Assembly: GCF_035825295.1 (NCBI RefSeq)
Contig: NZ_JAYMGI010000002.1
Coordinates: 7,764,001-7,828,000, forward strand
Length of the DNA stretch: 64,000 nucleotides
From: Actinacidiphila sp. DG2A-62
GTDB lineage: Bacteria > Actinomycetota > Actinomycetes > Streptomycetales > Streptomycetaceae
Direction: 5' to 3'
The notes below the pieces were generated by a model. It was given only the letters and a program-made list of their open reading frames with translations. It had not been told where the DNA came from and ran no database searches. Position numbers and translations under genes: made by a program. Below, in pieces: positions 36,061 through 44,176 of the stretch. Each line of letters begins with the position of its first letter. Position 1 is the stretch's first letter.

Positions 36061-37260
36061 GTGACGCCCGACATGGGCCGGACCACGACCCGGGACCTGC
36101 GCCGCCGCAACCGCGCCGCCGTGCTCACCCGGCTCTACCTGCACGGCCCGGCCAGCCGGTTCGACCTGCAGCGCGCCACCGGCCTCAGCTCCGCCACCGT
36201 CAGCAACGTCGTCTCCGACCTCGTCGCCGACGGTCTGGTCGCCGAGGCCGGGCTGCTGGACTCCGACGGCGGCCGCCCGCGCACCCTGCTGCGGGTGCGG
36301 CCCGAACACGCCCGGGTGGCCGGCGTCGACATCGGCGAGACGCACGTCCAAGTGGGCCTGTTCGACTGGACGCTGGAGACGGTGGCCACCGCCACGTACC
36401 CGATCGCGGCAGGCCCCCCGGACCCCGCCGTGCTGGCCGGCCTGGTCACCGCCGGCGTCGAGGAGGTCACCGCGAAGGCGGGCGCCGACCCCGGCGGGCT
36501 GCTCGGCGTCGGCGTCGGGGTGCCGGGCGCGGTGCTCCCCGACGGCGTGGTGCACGCGCCCACGTTCGGTTGGTCCGGCGTGCCGTTCGGCGCGCTGCTG
36601 CGCCCGCGCCTCGCCGCGCCCCTGCGGCTCGACAACTGCGCGCGCACCCTCGGGCAGGCCGAGATGTGGCGCGGCGCCGCGCGCGGGGCCCGGCGCGCCG
36701 TGGTCGCGCTGCTCGCGGTCGGCGTCGGCGCGGCGGTCGCCACCGGCTCGTCCGGCGGGGTGACCAGCGCGGTCAGCGAGTGGGGCCACACCGTGGTCGA
36801 GGCCGGCGGCGCGCCCTGCCGCTGCGGTTCGCGCGGCTGCCTGGAGGCGTACATCGGCGCCGAGGCGGTCCTCGCCCACTACCGGCGGCTTCCCGGCGCC
36901 CGCAACCTGGGACCGGGCGACCCCGAGCGCCGGATCGCCGCGCTGCTGGCCGACGCCGCCGCGCCGGGGCCCGCCGCCGACACCGTGGCCCGGACCGCGG
37001 AGTACCTCGGCATCGGCATCGCCAACCTGGTCAACCTGCTCGGCCCCGACCGGATCGTCCTGTCCGGCTGGCTGGGCGCCGCGCTCGGCCCGGCGGCGCT
37101 GCCCGCGGTCCGCGACGCCATGCGCCGCCACGCCCTGGACCACCTGGCCGGCGGGACCGCGGTGGAGCTGGGCCGGCTCGGCCCGGACGCGGTGGCCCTC
37201 GGCGCCGCCACCCTCCCCGTGCACGAAGTGCTCACCCACGGCGGCCGGACCGGCCTCTGA
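36061..37260 (+). CDS. ROK-family transcriptional regulator
   Basis: 399 aa from the GTG at 36061, which has AGGGGGA upstream. N-terminal winged helix (TRDLRRRNRAAVLTRLYLHGPASRF, ATGLSSATVSNVVSDLVADG), then a ROK kinase-like fold with GVDIGETHVQVGLFDW, the zinc motif CRCGSRGCLEAYIG and a C-terminal LVNLLGPDRIVLSG. Such proteins usually repress sugar-catabolic genes and respond to a sugar ligand. Placed directly after the fucosidase and before the GH6 gene, it may regulate one of them. A 12-bp hairpin follows. Confidence 0.9.
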   Translation: MTPDMGRTTTRDLRRRNRAAVLTRLYLHGPASRFDLQRATGLSSATVSNVVSDLVADGLVAEAGLLDSDGGRPRTLLRVRPEHARVAGVDIGETHVQVGLFDWTLETVATATYPIAAGPPDPAVLAGLVTAGVEEVTAKAGADPGGLLGVGVGVPGAVLPDGVVHAPTFGWSGVPFGALLRPRLAAPLRLDNCARTLGQAEMWRGAARGARRAVVALLAVGVGAAVATGSSGGVTSAVSEWGHTVVEAGGAPCRCGSRGCLEAYIGAEAVLAHYRRLPGARNLGPGDPERRIAALLADAAAPGPAADTVARTAEYLGIGIANLVNLLGPDRIVLSGWLGAALGPAALPAVRDAMRRHALDHLAGGTAVELGRLGPDAVALGAATLPVHEVLTHGGRTGL

Positions 37261-37280
37261 CGCCCGGTCGGCCCGTGCCC

Positions 37281-37306
37281 GCCGGGCGCCGGTCCCGGCG
37301 CCCGGC
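37281..37306 (+). terminator. Terminator after the ROK gene
   Basis: Perfect GC-rich stem GCCGGGCGCC/GGCGCCCGGC (extendable to 12 bp), 20 nt past the stop. Confidence 0.7.
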
Positions 37307-37436
37307 CGGTGTTCCCACCAGGCCGGGGCCCAGGAGCGGGCTTCGCCGCTCGCGCCTCCCGGGGGGCCCGGACCGGGTCCCCGACCATCTGCCGCCCCGG
37401 GCCGTCGCGTTCACTTCTTGAACCGCGCACAGGGGA

Positions 37437-37494
37437 TTGACGCGGGTGCGCGGTGAGGAGTTAATTTCTCGTGCCGCGAGTGGGAGCGCTCCCA
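37437..37494 (+). promoter_or_regulatory. GH6 promoter and CebR operator
   Basis: TTGACG (37437-37442), 18-bp spacer, TTAATT (37461-37466), then a perfect TGGGAGCGCTCCCA at 37481-37494 just past the expected start point. Confidence 0.92.
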
Positions 37495-37608
37495 TACACA
37501 CCCCGCGTCCGGGCGCCCCACCCGCGGCACTTCCACGCCTCCCGTTCCGCCCGCCCTGCCCGCCGGCATCCGCCGCCGGCGGCCAGCCGTTCCGAGGAGC
37601 CGACCCGT

Positions 37609-38877
37609 ATGACCGCACGCGCCCGCACCAGCGCCCGGCCGTCGCGTCCCCACGCACGCGCCGGCCGGAGCGCCGCCGCCAGAACCCGTAGAGCGCTCTC
37701 CGCCGCTGCGGCGGCCGCGGCCCTGACCGCGGTGGCCGCGGCGGTGCCCGCCCAGGCCGCCGCGCCCGCGCACCACCGCGCGCCCGGGCACTCCGCCGCG
37801 GCGCCGACCGCGCTCTACACCCCGCCGGCCAACCCGGACTCCCGGACGCAGGTCCTGGACCTGCTGCGGCACCGGCAGTTCAAGGACGCCGCGGGGGTGC
37901 TCGCCCTGACGCTGACCCCGCAGGCGGTGTGGTTCGACGGCGGCACCAGCCCGGCCGACACCCGGGCGGCGGTCGACAAGACGGTGACGGCCGCGGCGCG
38001 GGCCCACCGGCTCCCCGTGCTCTCGCTGTACAACATCCCGGGCCGCGACTGCGCGCAGTACTCGGCCGGCGGCGCGGCGGACACCGCCGAGTACGAGGCG
38101 TGGATCGACGCGGTGCGGGCCGGCATCGGCAACCGCCCGGCCGACGTCGTGCTGGAGCCCGACTCGCTCGCCCTGCTCCCCGCCGACTGCGGCATGGACG
38201 ACGCGCAGGGGAGCCGGACCGCCGCGCGCTACGACGAGATCCACTACGCGGTGGACGCGCTGGAGCCACTGGCCGGCACCAAGGTCTACCTCGACGCCGG
38301 CCACAGCTCCTGGCACAGCGTCAACGACATCGTGCCCCGGCTGGTCAGCGGCGGCGTCGACGACGCCACCGGCTTCTTCCTGAACATCTCCAACTACCGC
38401 TCGGACGCCGAACTCGCCTGGTACGGCAAGCTCGTCTCGTCCTGCCTCAGCTACGTCGGCGCCGGCGGCGACGCGGCCGCGTGCCCCAACCAGTACTGGC
38501 CCACCGCCGACGCGCAGGCCTGGCTGGACGCCAACGTGCACGCCGCGCCCTCGGCGATGAAGCACTTCGTCACCGACACCAGCCGCAACGGGCAGGGGCC
38601 GTGGGTCCCGCCGGCCGGCGTCTACTCCGACGCCCAGGACTGGTGCAACCCGCCCGGCCGCGGCGCCGGCGCCCGGCCGAGCCTCAACACCGGCGACCCG
38701 CTCCAGGACGCCCGGCTGTGGGTGAAGATCCCCGGCGAGTCCGACGGCCAGTGCACCCGCGGCACCGCGGGGCCCGAGGACCCCGAGCGCGGCTACACCG
38801 ACCCGCCGGCCGGCCACTGGTTCCCCCAGCAGGCCCTGGAGCTGGCCCGCAACGCCTCGCCGCGCCTGCTGCCCTGA
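37609..38877 (+). CDS. Secreted GH6 cellulase (endoglucanase or cellobiohydrolase)
   Basis: 422 aa. Twin-arginine-poor but strongly basic signal (~1-52), then a single GH6 catalytic domain without a cellulose-binding module. Family motifs: LSLYNIPGRDCAQYSAGG with conserved Asp147, VVLEPDSLALL with catalytic acid Asp185, YLDAGHSSWH and LWVKIPGESDG. GH6 enzymes hydrolyse beta-1,4-glucan with inversion. The compact size suits an endoglucanase. GAGGAG lies before the ATG. Expression under CebR is inferred from the perfect operator. Confidence 0.93.
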   Translation: MTARARTSARPSRPHARAGRSAAARTRRALSAAAAAAALTAVAAAVPAQAAAPAHHRAPGHSAAAPTALYTPPANPDSRTQVLDLLRHRQFKDAAGVLALTLTPQAVWFDGGTSPADTRAAVDKTVTAAARAHRLPVLSLYNIPGRDCAQYSAGGAADTAEYEAWIDAVRAGIGNRPADVVLEPDSLALLPADCGMDDAQGSRTAARYDEIHYAVDALEPLAGTKVYLDAGHSSWHSVNDIVPRLVSGGVDDATGFFLNISNYRSDAELAWYGKLVSSCLSYVGAGGDAAACPNQYWPTADAQAWLDANVHAAPSAMKHFVTDTSRNGQGPWVPPAGVYSDAQDWCNPPGRGAGARPSLNTGDPLQDARLWVKIPGESDGQCTRGTAGPEDPERGYTDPPAGHWFPQQALELARNASPRLLP

Positions 38878-38940
38878 CGGCGAGCGCTCTCCCGGCGGCC
38901 CCGGGGCGGCGACGGCCGTCCCCGGGCCCGCCCGCCGACC

Positions 38941-38983
38941 AGCGCTCTCCGACCGCGTCCCCGAGCCGCGGTCGGAGAGCGCT
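38941..38983 (+). terminator. GH6 terminator containing the AGCGCTCTCC motif
   Basis: Perfect 17-bp stem (38941-38957 with 38967-38983), 9-nt loop, 64 nt past the stop. The stem arms consist of AGCGCTCTCC and its complement, the same sequence as the LacI half-operators. Confidence 0.82.
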
Positions 38984-39021
38984 TCCTCGATCACGGCCCG
39001 GCCGTCCGGCACAGTAGGGGC

Positions 39022-39621
39022 ATGCTGCCCGAGGCCCCCTCACCGCATGACCCCCATGTGCGTCACATGCGCCGGATGTTCCTCGCCGTGGTCACCGGGA
39101 GCTTCCTCTTCCTGATCCCGTGGATCGCCTACCTGTCCGCGAGCCTGCCCGACCACCGCGAGGTGGACCAGTGGAAGCTCGCCTGGGTGGGCTTCGACGC
39201 CGTGCTGATCGTGGCCCTCGGGATCACCGCGCTGTGCGCCTGGCGGCGGCTGCAGATGTTCATCCCCTGGGCCGTGGTGACGGCCACGCTGCTGGGCTGC
39301 GACGCGTGGTTCGACGTCGTCCTCGACTGGCACAGCGACGACCAGACCGGGTCGCTGCTCACCGCGGTCTGCGCCGAACTCCCGCTCGCCGCGCTGCTGC
39401 TGTACGCCGCCCGGCGGATGATCCGACTCACCCTGATGATCGCCTGGCACCACGCCGGCCGCACCGACCCGGTCCCGCCGCTGTCCCGGCTGACCCTGGT
39501 CGTGCTCGCCGGCGAACTGTCCACCGGACGAGAGAAAGCCGGGGGAGCCGGACCGCCCGGCGCCCGCGACCGAGGAAACCGAGGAAACCGAGGAAACCGA
39601 GGAAACGGAGCAGCCCCGTGA
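39022..39621 (+). CDS. Membrane protein of unknown function
   Basis: 199 aa with about four membrane segments (~20-40, 52-72, 78-100, 110-130). The C-terminal tail is cytoplasmic and ends in a GNR repeat encoded by four 9-bp units (39571-39606). No enzymatic motif. AGTAGGGG lies before the ATG. The stop overlaps the start of the PfkB kinase (GTGA), so the two are coupled; a role in nucleoside or sugar handling is only a guess. Confidence 0.75.
   Translation: MLPEAPSPHDPHVRHMRRMFLAVVTGSFLFLIPWIAYLSASLPDHREVDQWKLAWVGFDAVLIVALGITALCAWRRLQMFIPWAVVTATLLGCDAWFDVVLDWHSDDQTGSLLTAVCAELPLAALLLYAARRMIRLTLMIAWHHAGRTDPVPPLSRLTLVVLAGELSTGREKAGGAGPPGARDRGNRGNRGNRGNGAAP
39571..39606 (+). repeat. 9-bp repeat CGAGGAAAC x4
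   Basis: Four perfect tandem copies at the 3' end of the membrane-protein gene; in frame they encode GNR triplets. Contracting or expanding them keeps the frame. Confidence 0.9.
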
Positions 39622-40655
39622 CCAGCGTCCCCCCGACCGGCCCGACCGGCCCGACCGGCCCGACCGCCCCGACCGGCCCGGCTCGCCCGAGCGGCCCGAG
39701 CGAGGGCGGACCTGACGAGGCGCCACCGCCCGCCCACGACGTGCTCGTGGTGGGCGGCGCCGGCGTCGACACCATCGTCAGGGTCGACGACCTGGCGATA
39801 CCCGGCGGCGACTCCGTCGTGGTACCGCCGATCCTCGACTACCCCGCGCACACCGGCAACGGCGTCGCCCTCGGCTTCCACGCGCTGGGCCTGGCCACGA
39901 AGTTCGTCGACTTCCTCGGCGACGACCCGCAGGGCCGGCTGGTCCTGGACCGCTACGCCGCGGCCGGTCTCGACTTCAGCCCGCTGCCCGCGCCGCACGG
40001 CACCCCGCGCAGCGTCAACCTGGTGGACCGCTCCGGCCGCCGCTTCTCCTTCTTCGACGGCCGCCACCCGGCGGACCTGCGCCTGCCGCGCGACTTCTAC
40101 CTGCCGCACCTGCGCCGGGCCCGGCACGTGCACGTCTCCCGGGCCGGCCACGCGCGGGACGTCCTGGCCGACGCCGCGGCCCTGGGCCGGCCGACCTCCA
40201 CCGACCTGCACGCGTGGGACGGCGAGGACCCCGGCGCGCACCCCTGGGCGTACGGCGCGGACCTGGTGTTCCTCAGCGCCGCCGCGGTCGGGGAGCGCAT
40301 TCCCGACGTGATCCGCGGCATCCTCGACCGCGGCAGGGCGGAGCTGGTGGTGGCGACCGACGGCGCCGCGGGCTGCCTGGTGCTGGAACGCGGCGCCCGC
40401 GAGCCGGTACGGTTCCCCGCCGTGGTCCCGGAACGGCCGGTGGTCGACAGCAACGGCGCCGGCGACGCCTTCCTCACCGCCTTCCTGCACACGCGCTTCG
40501 CCGGCGGCGACCTGGCCGCGTGCGTGCTGGCCGGCTCGGTCTCCGGCGCGTACGCGTGCGGCGCGCCCGGCACGCACGAGGAGCTCATCGGGGCGGACGC
40601 GCTCGCCGCCGCGGTCTCCCGGGCCCGGTACGCGACGCCCGTCGCCGGCGGCTGA
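39618..40655 (+). CDS. PfkB-family carbohydrate/nucleoside kinase
   Basis: 345 aa from the GTG that overlaps the upstream stop. A disordered PTG-repeat head (~1-40, DNA repeat at 39635-39679) precedes the ribokinase-like core: VLVVGGAGVDTIVRVDDLAIPGG, HTGNGVALGFHALG and the catalytic DSNGAGDAFLTAF (Asp in GAGD). It phosphorylates a sugar or nucleoside with ATP; the substrate cannot be read from sequence. Coupled to the membrane protein upstream. Confidence 0.87.
   Translation: MTSVPPTGPTGPTGPTAPTGPARPSGPSEGGPDEAPPPAHDVLVVGGAGVDTIVRVDDLAIPGGDSVVVPPILDYPAHTGNGVALGFHALGLATKFVDFLGDDPQGRLVLDRYAAAGLDFSPLPAPHGTPRSVNLVDRSGRRFSFFDGRHPADLRLPRDFYLPHLRRARHVHVSRAGHARDVLADAAALGRPTSTDLHAWDGEDPGAHPWAYGADLVFLSAAAVGERIPDVIRGILDRGRAELVVATDGAAGCLVLERGAREPVRFPAVVPERPVVDSNGAGDAFLTAFLHTRFAGGDLAACVLAGSVSGAYACGAPGTHEELIGADALAAAVSRARYATPVAGG
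39635..39679 (+). repeat. 9-bp repeat GACCGGCCC x5
   Basis: Five tandem units (the fourth with GACCGCCCC) in the first codons of the PfkB gene, encoding PTG triplets. Confidence 0.85.
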
Positions 40656-40730
40656 GCGCCCGGTCCGTCCGCGGCCCGCAGGCGCGGGCCCTGGACGACC
40701 GGCGGCTCGTACCCGCGGGCGGCGCCGCGG

Positions 40731-41576
40731 TCAGCCGGCCTCGATACGGCGCACCGCGGTGTCCAGGGCCGCGTCCTGGGAGGTGTAGACCTCGCACACC
40801 GGGTCACCGCTGGGCGTGCGGGTGTGGTCGATCTCCCACAGGCTGACCTCGCTGCCGTCCAGCAGCAGGAAGGCGTGCTCGTACAGCGACCACGAGACCG
40901 GCCGGCCGGCGACGACCGTGCTGCGCCGGGTCACGATGGTGATGCCGTGCGCGATCGCGGTCCGCAGGCGGTCGCGCATCTCGTCGCCGGTGGCGCCGGC
41001 GTTGGCCGCCCGGCGTAACAGCCGCCAGGCGTGGTCCGCCGAGTCGCTCTCGGTGTAGGCGCGGCGGAAGCCCGCCCGGCCGCCGGCGCCGCGCGGCCCC
41101 GGCGCGTCCGAGGGCCACGAGCCGGGCGGCCACTCGCCGCCGGGACCCTCCGGCGCCTCCACCCCCCGGCCCAGCGCGCCGAGGCCCGGCGGCAGTTCGG
41201 GCGGCCCCGCGGCGAAGCCGAAGGCCGTGTCGACGTCCCACTCGGCGACCGCCAGGTCCTCGCGGTCGGTGAACAGCGCGTACACCGTGCCGCCGCCCGG
41301 TCCCGTGTCGTGCTCCAGCTCCCACAGCAGCCGCACCCCGCCGTCCGGCAGCAGGAAGCTGTGGCGGTACGTCCTGCGGTTCATCGGCCGCGGCGGGCCC
41401 TTGGCGTGGCGGCAGGACTGGAGACCGCAGTGGTGCATCAGCGCCGAGCGCACCTCCGCCGCCAACAGCGCGGCCCGCTCGCCGTTCTCCGCCCGCGCCA
41501 GCAGCGCGGCGAACCGTTCACCGGGTCCGCCGCCGCCCGCCGCCGCGTCCCCTCCCCGTGCAGGCTCTGCGTCCAT
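40731..41576 (-). CDS. Unknown two-module protein (possibly DUF6227)
   Basis: 281 aa, no signal or membrane segment. It has an internal duplication: RHSFLLPDGGVRLLWELEHD ... VYALFTDREDLAVAE in the first half and EHAFLLLDGSEVSLWEIDHT ... CEVYTSQDAALDTA in the second, each preceded by an RR(T/S)-containing strand. The halves are joined by a Gly/Pro-rich linker. This resembles a streptomycete family I recall as DUF6227, but I am not certain. Function unknown; monocistronic. Confidence 0.7.
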   Translation of the reverse strand: MDAEPARGGDAAAGGGGPGERFAALLARAENGERAALLAAEVRSALMHHCGLQSCRHAKGPPRPMNRRTYRHSFLLPDGGVRLLWELEHDTGPGGGTVYALFTDREDLAVAEWDVDTAFGFAAGPPELPPGLGALGRGVEAPEGPGGEWPPGSWPSDAPGPRGAGGRAGFRRAYTESDSADHAWRLLRRAANAGATGDEMRDRLRTAIAHGITIVTRRSTVVAGRPVSWSLYEHAFLLLDGSEVSLWEIDHTRTPSGDPVCEVYTSQDAALDTAVRRIEAG

Positions 41577-41736
41577 ACGGCCCTCCCGGCTCCGACGTCG
41601 CCCTCCTGCTGGTGGCTCAGGGTAGTAGGGCCGTCGCCGGATGCGCCCTGGAAGGACGAGAATTCCGGGCGCGCGGCGGCTGCGCGTGCGCCCCTCTTGC
41701 TCCGGGCCTCCCGCGCCGGGGCGCGCGGCGCGGAAC

Positions 41737-42417
41737 CTATGCGCCCGGCGCGTCCCCGACGCGCGCGCACCACGTCAGCGCGCCCAGCAGATGGCGGCGG
41801 AAGTCCGCGTCGGCGTACGCGGCGGGCAGGTGGCCCAGCGCGGTGTAGAACGTACGCCCGAGGCCGGACCGCCCGCACCACACCAGCGGGTGCGGAGCGC
41901 CCATCGCCCCGCCGTCGTACGTGGCCTCGTCCACGGTGGCCAGCACCCGTACGTCCGCGGCCGAGGGGCCGGGACGGAAGTCGTACCACTCGTCGGTCCA
42001 CGACCAGAGGGCCGGCAGGTGGGCGGTCGCCGGGTGCGCGCGGTCCACGACGGAGATCCGCGCGGGCTGGATCTCCGGGTGACGGGCGAAGCGCGCGCCC
42101 ACCAACTCCCCGTAGTAGGGCCAGCCGTACTCCGCGCAGGCCGCGGCGTGCACGCCGAGGAACCCGCCGCCGCCGGTGACGTGGGCGCGCAGCGCGCCGC
42201 GGGCGCCGGGATCGAGGACGTCGCCGGTGGGGGAGAGGAAGACCACGGCCGCGCAGCCGTCGAGGACGTCCGGGCGCAGGTCCGCCGGGTCCTCGGTGTG
42301 CAGTACGGACAGCCCCCGGGAGGCGGCCAGTTCGGCGAGGGCGGCGGCGCCGGCCGGGATCGAGTCGTGCCGGTAGTCCGCGGTCGCGGTGAAGACCACG
42401 ACGTCCGGGGACGTCAC
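41737..42417 (-). CDS. ThuA-domain (trehalose-utilisation-like) protein
   Basis: 226 aa from the GTG overlapping the upstream stop (GTGA). Glutamine-amidotransferase-like ThuA fold: VVVFTATADYRHDSIPAG, CAAVVFLSPTGDVLD, GGGGFLGVHAAACAEYGWPYY, HPATAHLPALWSWTDEWYDF and PLVWCGRSGLGRTFYTALGH. ThuA proteins occur in sugar catabolism; the reaction is not settled. Third gene of an operon with an AraC regulator and a zinc-ribbon protein. Confidence 0.88.
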   Translation of the reverse strand: MTSPDVVVFTATADYRHDSIPAGAAALAELAASRGLSVLHTEDPADLRPDVLDGCAAVVFLSPTGDVLDPGARGALRAHVTGGGGFLGVHAAACAEYGWPYYGELVGARFARHPEIQPARISVVDRAHPATAHLPALWSWTDEWYDFRPGPSAADVRVLATVDEATYDGGAMGAPHPLVWCGRSGLGRTFYTALGHLPAAYADADFRRHLLGALTWCARVGDAPGA

Positions 42418-42863
42418 CGCACGCCGTCGGTCGGGCCGTCGGGAAGGCCGTCGGGCGCCTCCGACGCCGACGCCGCGCCGTCCGCGGCGTGCCGCTCGCC
42501 GGCGTCGTGCCCGCCGCGCACGGCCGCCCCGTCCGGGCCGTCCGGCCCCGGCACGGGCGCGCCGCAGCGCGCGCACACCGCGGCGCGCGGGTCCTCGCGC
42601 ATCGCGCCGCACTCGTCGCACACCCGGTCCAGCCAGCACACCGGGTCGCCGCCCTCGGTGAACTCGTGGGCGGGCAGCGGCTGTTCGGCGCCGCCATGGC
42701 CGCCCGCGCCGCCGCCGCCCCGCGCGCCCGCTCCGCCGTCGGCTCCGGCGCCGGTTCCCGCTCCGGTTGCCGGCCTCCCGCCTGTGCCGTCCGCGGCTCC
42801 CGCGGCCGTACCGGCTGTTCCGCCCGTTGCCGGCCCGCCCGCGTTCCGGCCGTCCGTGGTCAT
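42414..42863 (-). CDS. Small zinc-ribbon protein
   Basis: 149 aa. The only ordered part is the centre, with two CxxC knuckles (CDECG at ~82-86 and CARCG at ~97-101) after WLDRV. The flanks are Gly/Ala/Thr-rich and disordered. It overlaps the AraC stop by ATGA and the ThuA start by GTGA, so all three are translated as a unit. Perhaps a DNA- or protein-binding accessory; I do not recognise a named family. Confidence 0.72.
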   Translation of the reverse strand: MTTDGRNAGGPATGGTAGTAAGAADGTGGRPATGAGTGAGADGGAGARGGGGAGGHGGAEQPLPAHEFTEGGDPVCWLDRVCDECGAMREDPRAAVCARCGAPVPGPDGPDGAAVRGGHDAGERHAADGAASASEAPDGLPDGPTDGVR

Positions 42864-44176
42864 GACGCCTCCGCCTCCTCCTCCGGGCTGGTCGCCCGGC
42901 CCGCGGCCACCGTGCTCCGGCGCCGGTCCCGCCCGGCGCCCTCCCGCGTCCGGCCCGGTTCACCGCCGGGCACGCCGCCTGGCTCACGGCCGGTTACGCG
43001 GCCCGGTTCACGGCCGGGCACGCCGCCTGGTTCACCGCCGGTTACGCGGCCCGGTTCACCGCCGGGCCCGCCGCCCGGTTCACCGCCGGTTACCCGGCCC
43101 GGGACGTCGTCCGGCACACCGTCCCGTGTTCCGTTCCCTACCCCGTCGACGCCCCCGTCGCGCACGGCGTCGCGCAGCAGCGGGCGGGACGCCTCCCGCT
43201 CGCGCGCGTCCCACCGGCTCATCGCGCGCCGCAGCGAACGGGACTCGGCGAATCCCAGGCGCGCCGCGCGCTGCGCGGGACCCGCGCAGGTGTGCAGTAG
43301 CCCGGCCGACTGCTCGCGCCGTACCGCGTCCAACTCCGCGCGCCAGGTGGTGCCGAACTCGCCCAGGCGGCGCTGCAGGGTGCGCGGGCTGACCGCGAGC
43401 ATCCGGGCCGCCTCCGCCAACGACGGCCGCCCGTCCGCCAGTTGGGCCCTGATCGCGGCGTGCAGCCCCGGCACCGCGGACTCCGGCGCCTGTCGGGGCG
43501 GCGGCAGCGCGTCCGCGGCCCGCCGGATGATGACCGCGAGCGCGGGGTCCGCGGTGACCAACGGCCGGGTCAGATCGGCGCGGTGGAGGGTGATCGTGTC
43601 CGCGCCGGTCTCGAAGTCGACGCGGGCCTCGCCGAACGCCTCGGCGTACCCCGCGTGCGCGTCGCGGCGTCGCGGCGCCCGGTGCGCGAAGCCGACGCGG
43701 ATCGGTGCGAACGCGGTCCCGGTGGCGTGCCGCAGCTGCGCGACGACCACGGCGAGCGCGAACTCGGCGACCACGCCCCGCAGTTCGGCGTCGCCGTGGC
43801 GGACCGCGTAGCCGAAGGTGATCTCGTCGTCCGACTCGTGCGAGCTGAACACGGAGTTGCTGCTGACCAGGTGGACGTGGGCGGCGGCGCGGGCGAGCCC
43901 CTCGCCGACCGTGGGCGCGGTGCTCAGCAGGTAGTCGAACAGGTCGAGGGTGCCCGGCTCGTACTCCGCCGCGGCCAGCAGGCCCGCGTCCGCGCGTCCG
44001 GCACGGGAGACCACCGAGCCCCACAGCCGGTAGGTGTTCGCCGAGGGGGTCCGTACCGTCTCCGGGTCGCGCAGGACGCCCGGGATGCCCGCCGCCCGCA
44101 CCATGCGCTCCGCGTCCGCGCAGCTGCTCGCGGCGGCTGTGGCGATGAAGCGGGGGACGACCACGCTCTCCGTCAT
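42860..44176 (-). CDS. AraC-family transcriptional regulator
   Basis: 438 aa from the ATG at 44176; the frame is open for another 127 codons upstream but those are low-complexity. The N-terminal ligand domain is of the arabinose-binding type 2 sort (ASSCADAERMVRAAGIP, LWGSVV, YEPGTLDLFDYLLSTAPTVGE). The C-terminal AraC HTH has SLAEAARMLAVSPRTLQRRLGEF and AARLGFAESRSLRRAMSRW. A tail of three 16-residue repeats follows (DNA at 42957-43100). First gene of the AraC/zinc-ribbon/ThuA operon. Confidence 0.85.
   Translation of the reverse strand: MTESVVVPRFIATAAASSCADAERMVRAAGIPGVLRDPETVRTPSANTYRLWGSVVSRAGRADAGLLAAAEYEPGTLDLFDYLLSTAPTVGEGLARAAAHVHLVSSNSVFSSHESDDEITFGYAVRHGDAELRGVVAEFALAVVVAQLRHATGTAFAPIRVGFAHRAPRRRDAHAGYAEAFGEARVDFETGADTITLHRADLTRPLVTADPALAVIIRRAADALPPPRQAPESAVPGLHAAIRAQLADGRPSLAEAARMLAVSPRTLQRRLGEFGTTWRAELDAVRREQSAGLLHTCAGPAQRAARLGFAESRSLRRAMSRWDAREREASRPLLRDAVRDGGVDGVGNGTRDGVPDDVPGRVTGGEPGGGPGGEPGRVTGGEPGGVPGREPGRVTGREPGGVPGGEPGRTREGAGRDRRRSTVAAGRATSPEEEAEAS
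42957..43100 (-). repeat. 48-bp tandem repeat x3 in the AraC C-terminal tail
   Basis: Units 42957-43004, 43005-43052 and 43053-43100, about 90% identical, in frame. They encode repeats rich in EPG, RVTG and GGVPG. Confidence 0.88.

Larger units (their letters stand above)
37261..37608. other. Intergenic region between ROK and GH6
   Basis: About 350 bases. It contains the ROK terminator, then the GH6 promoter and CebR operator (37437-37494) and a ~110-nt leader before the GH6 ATG. Confidence 0.55.
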
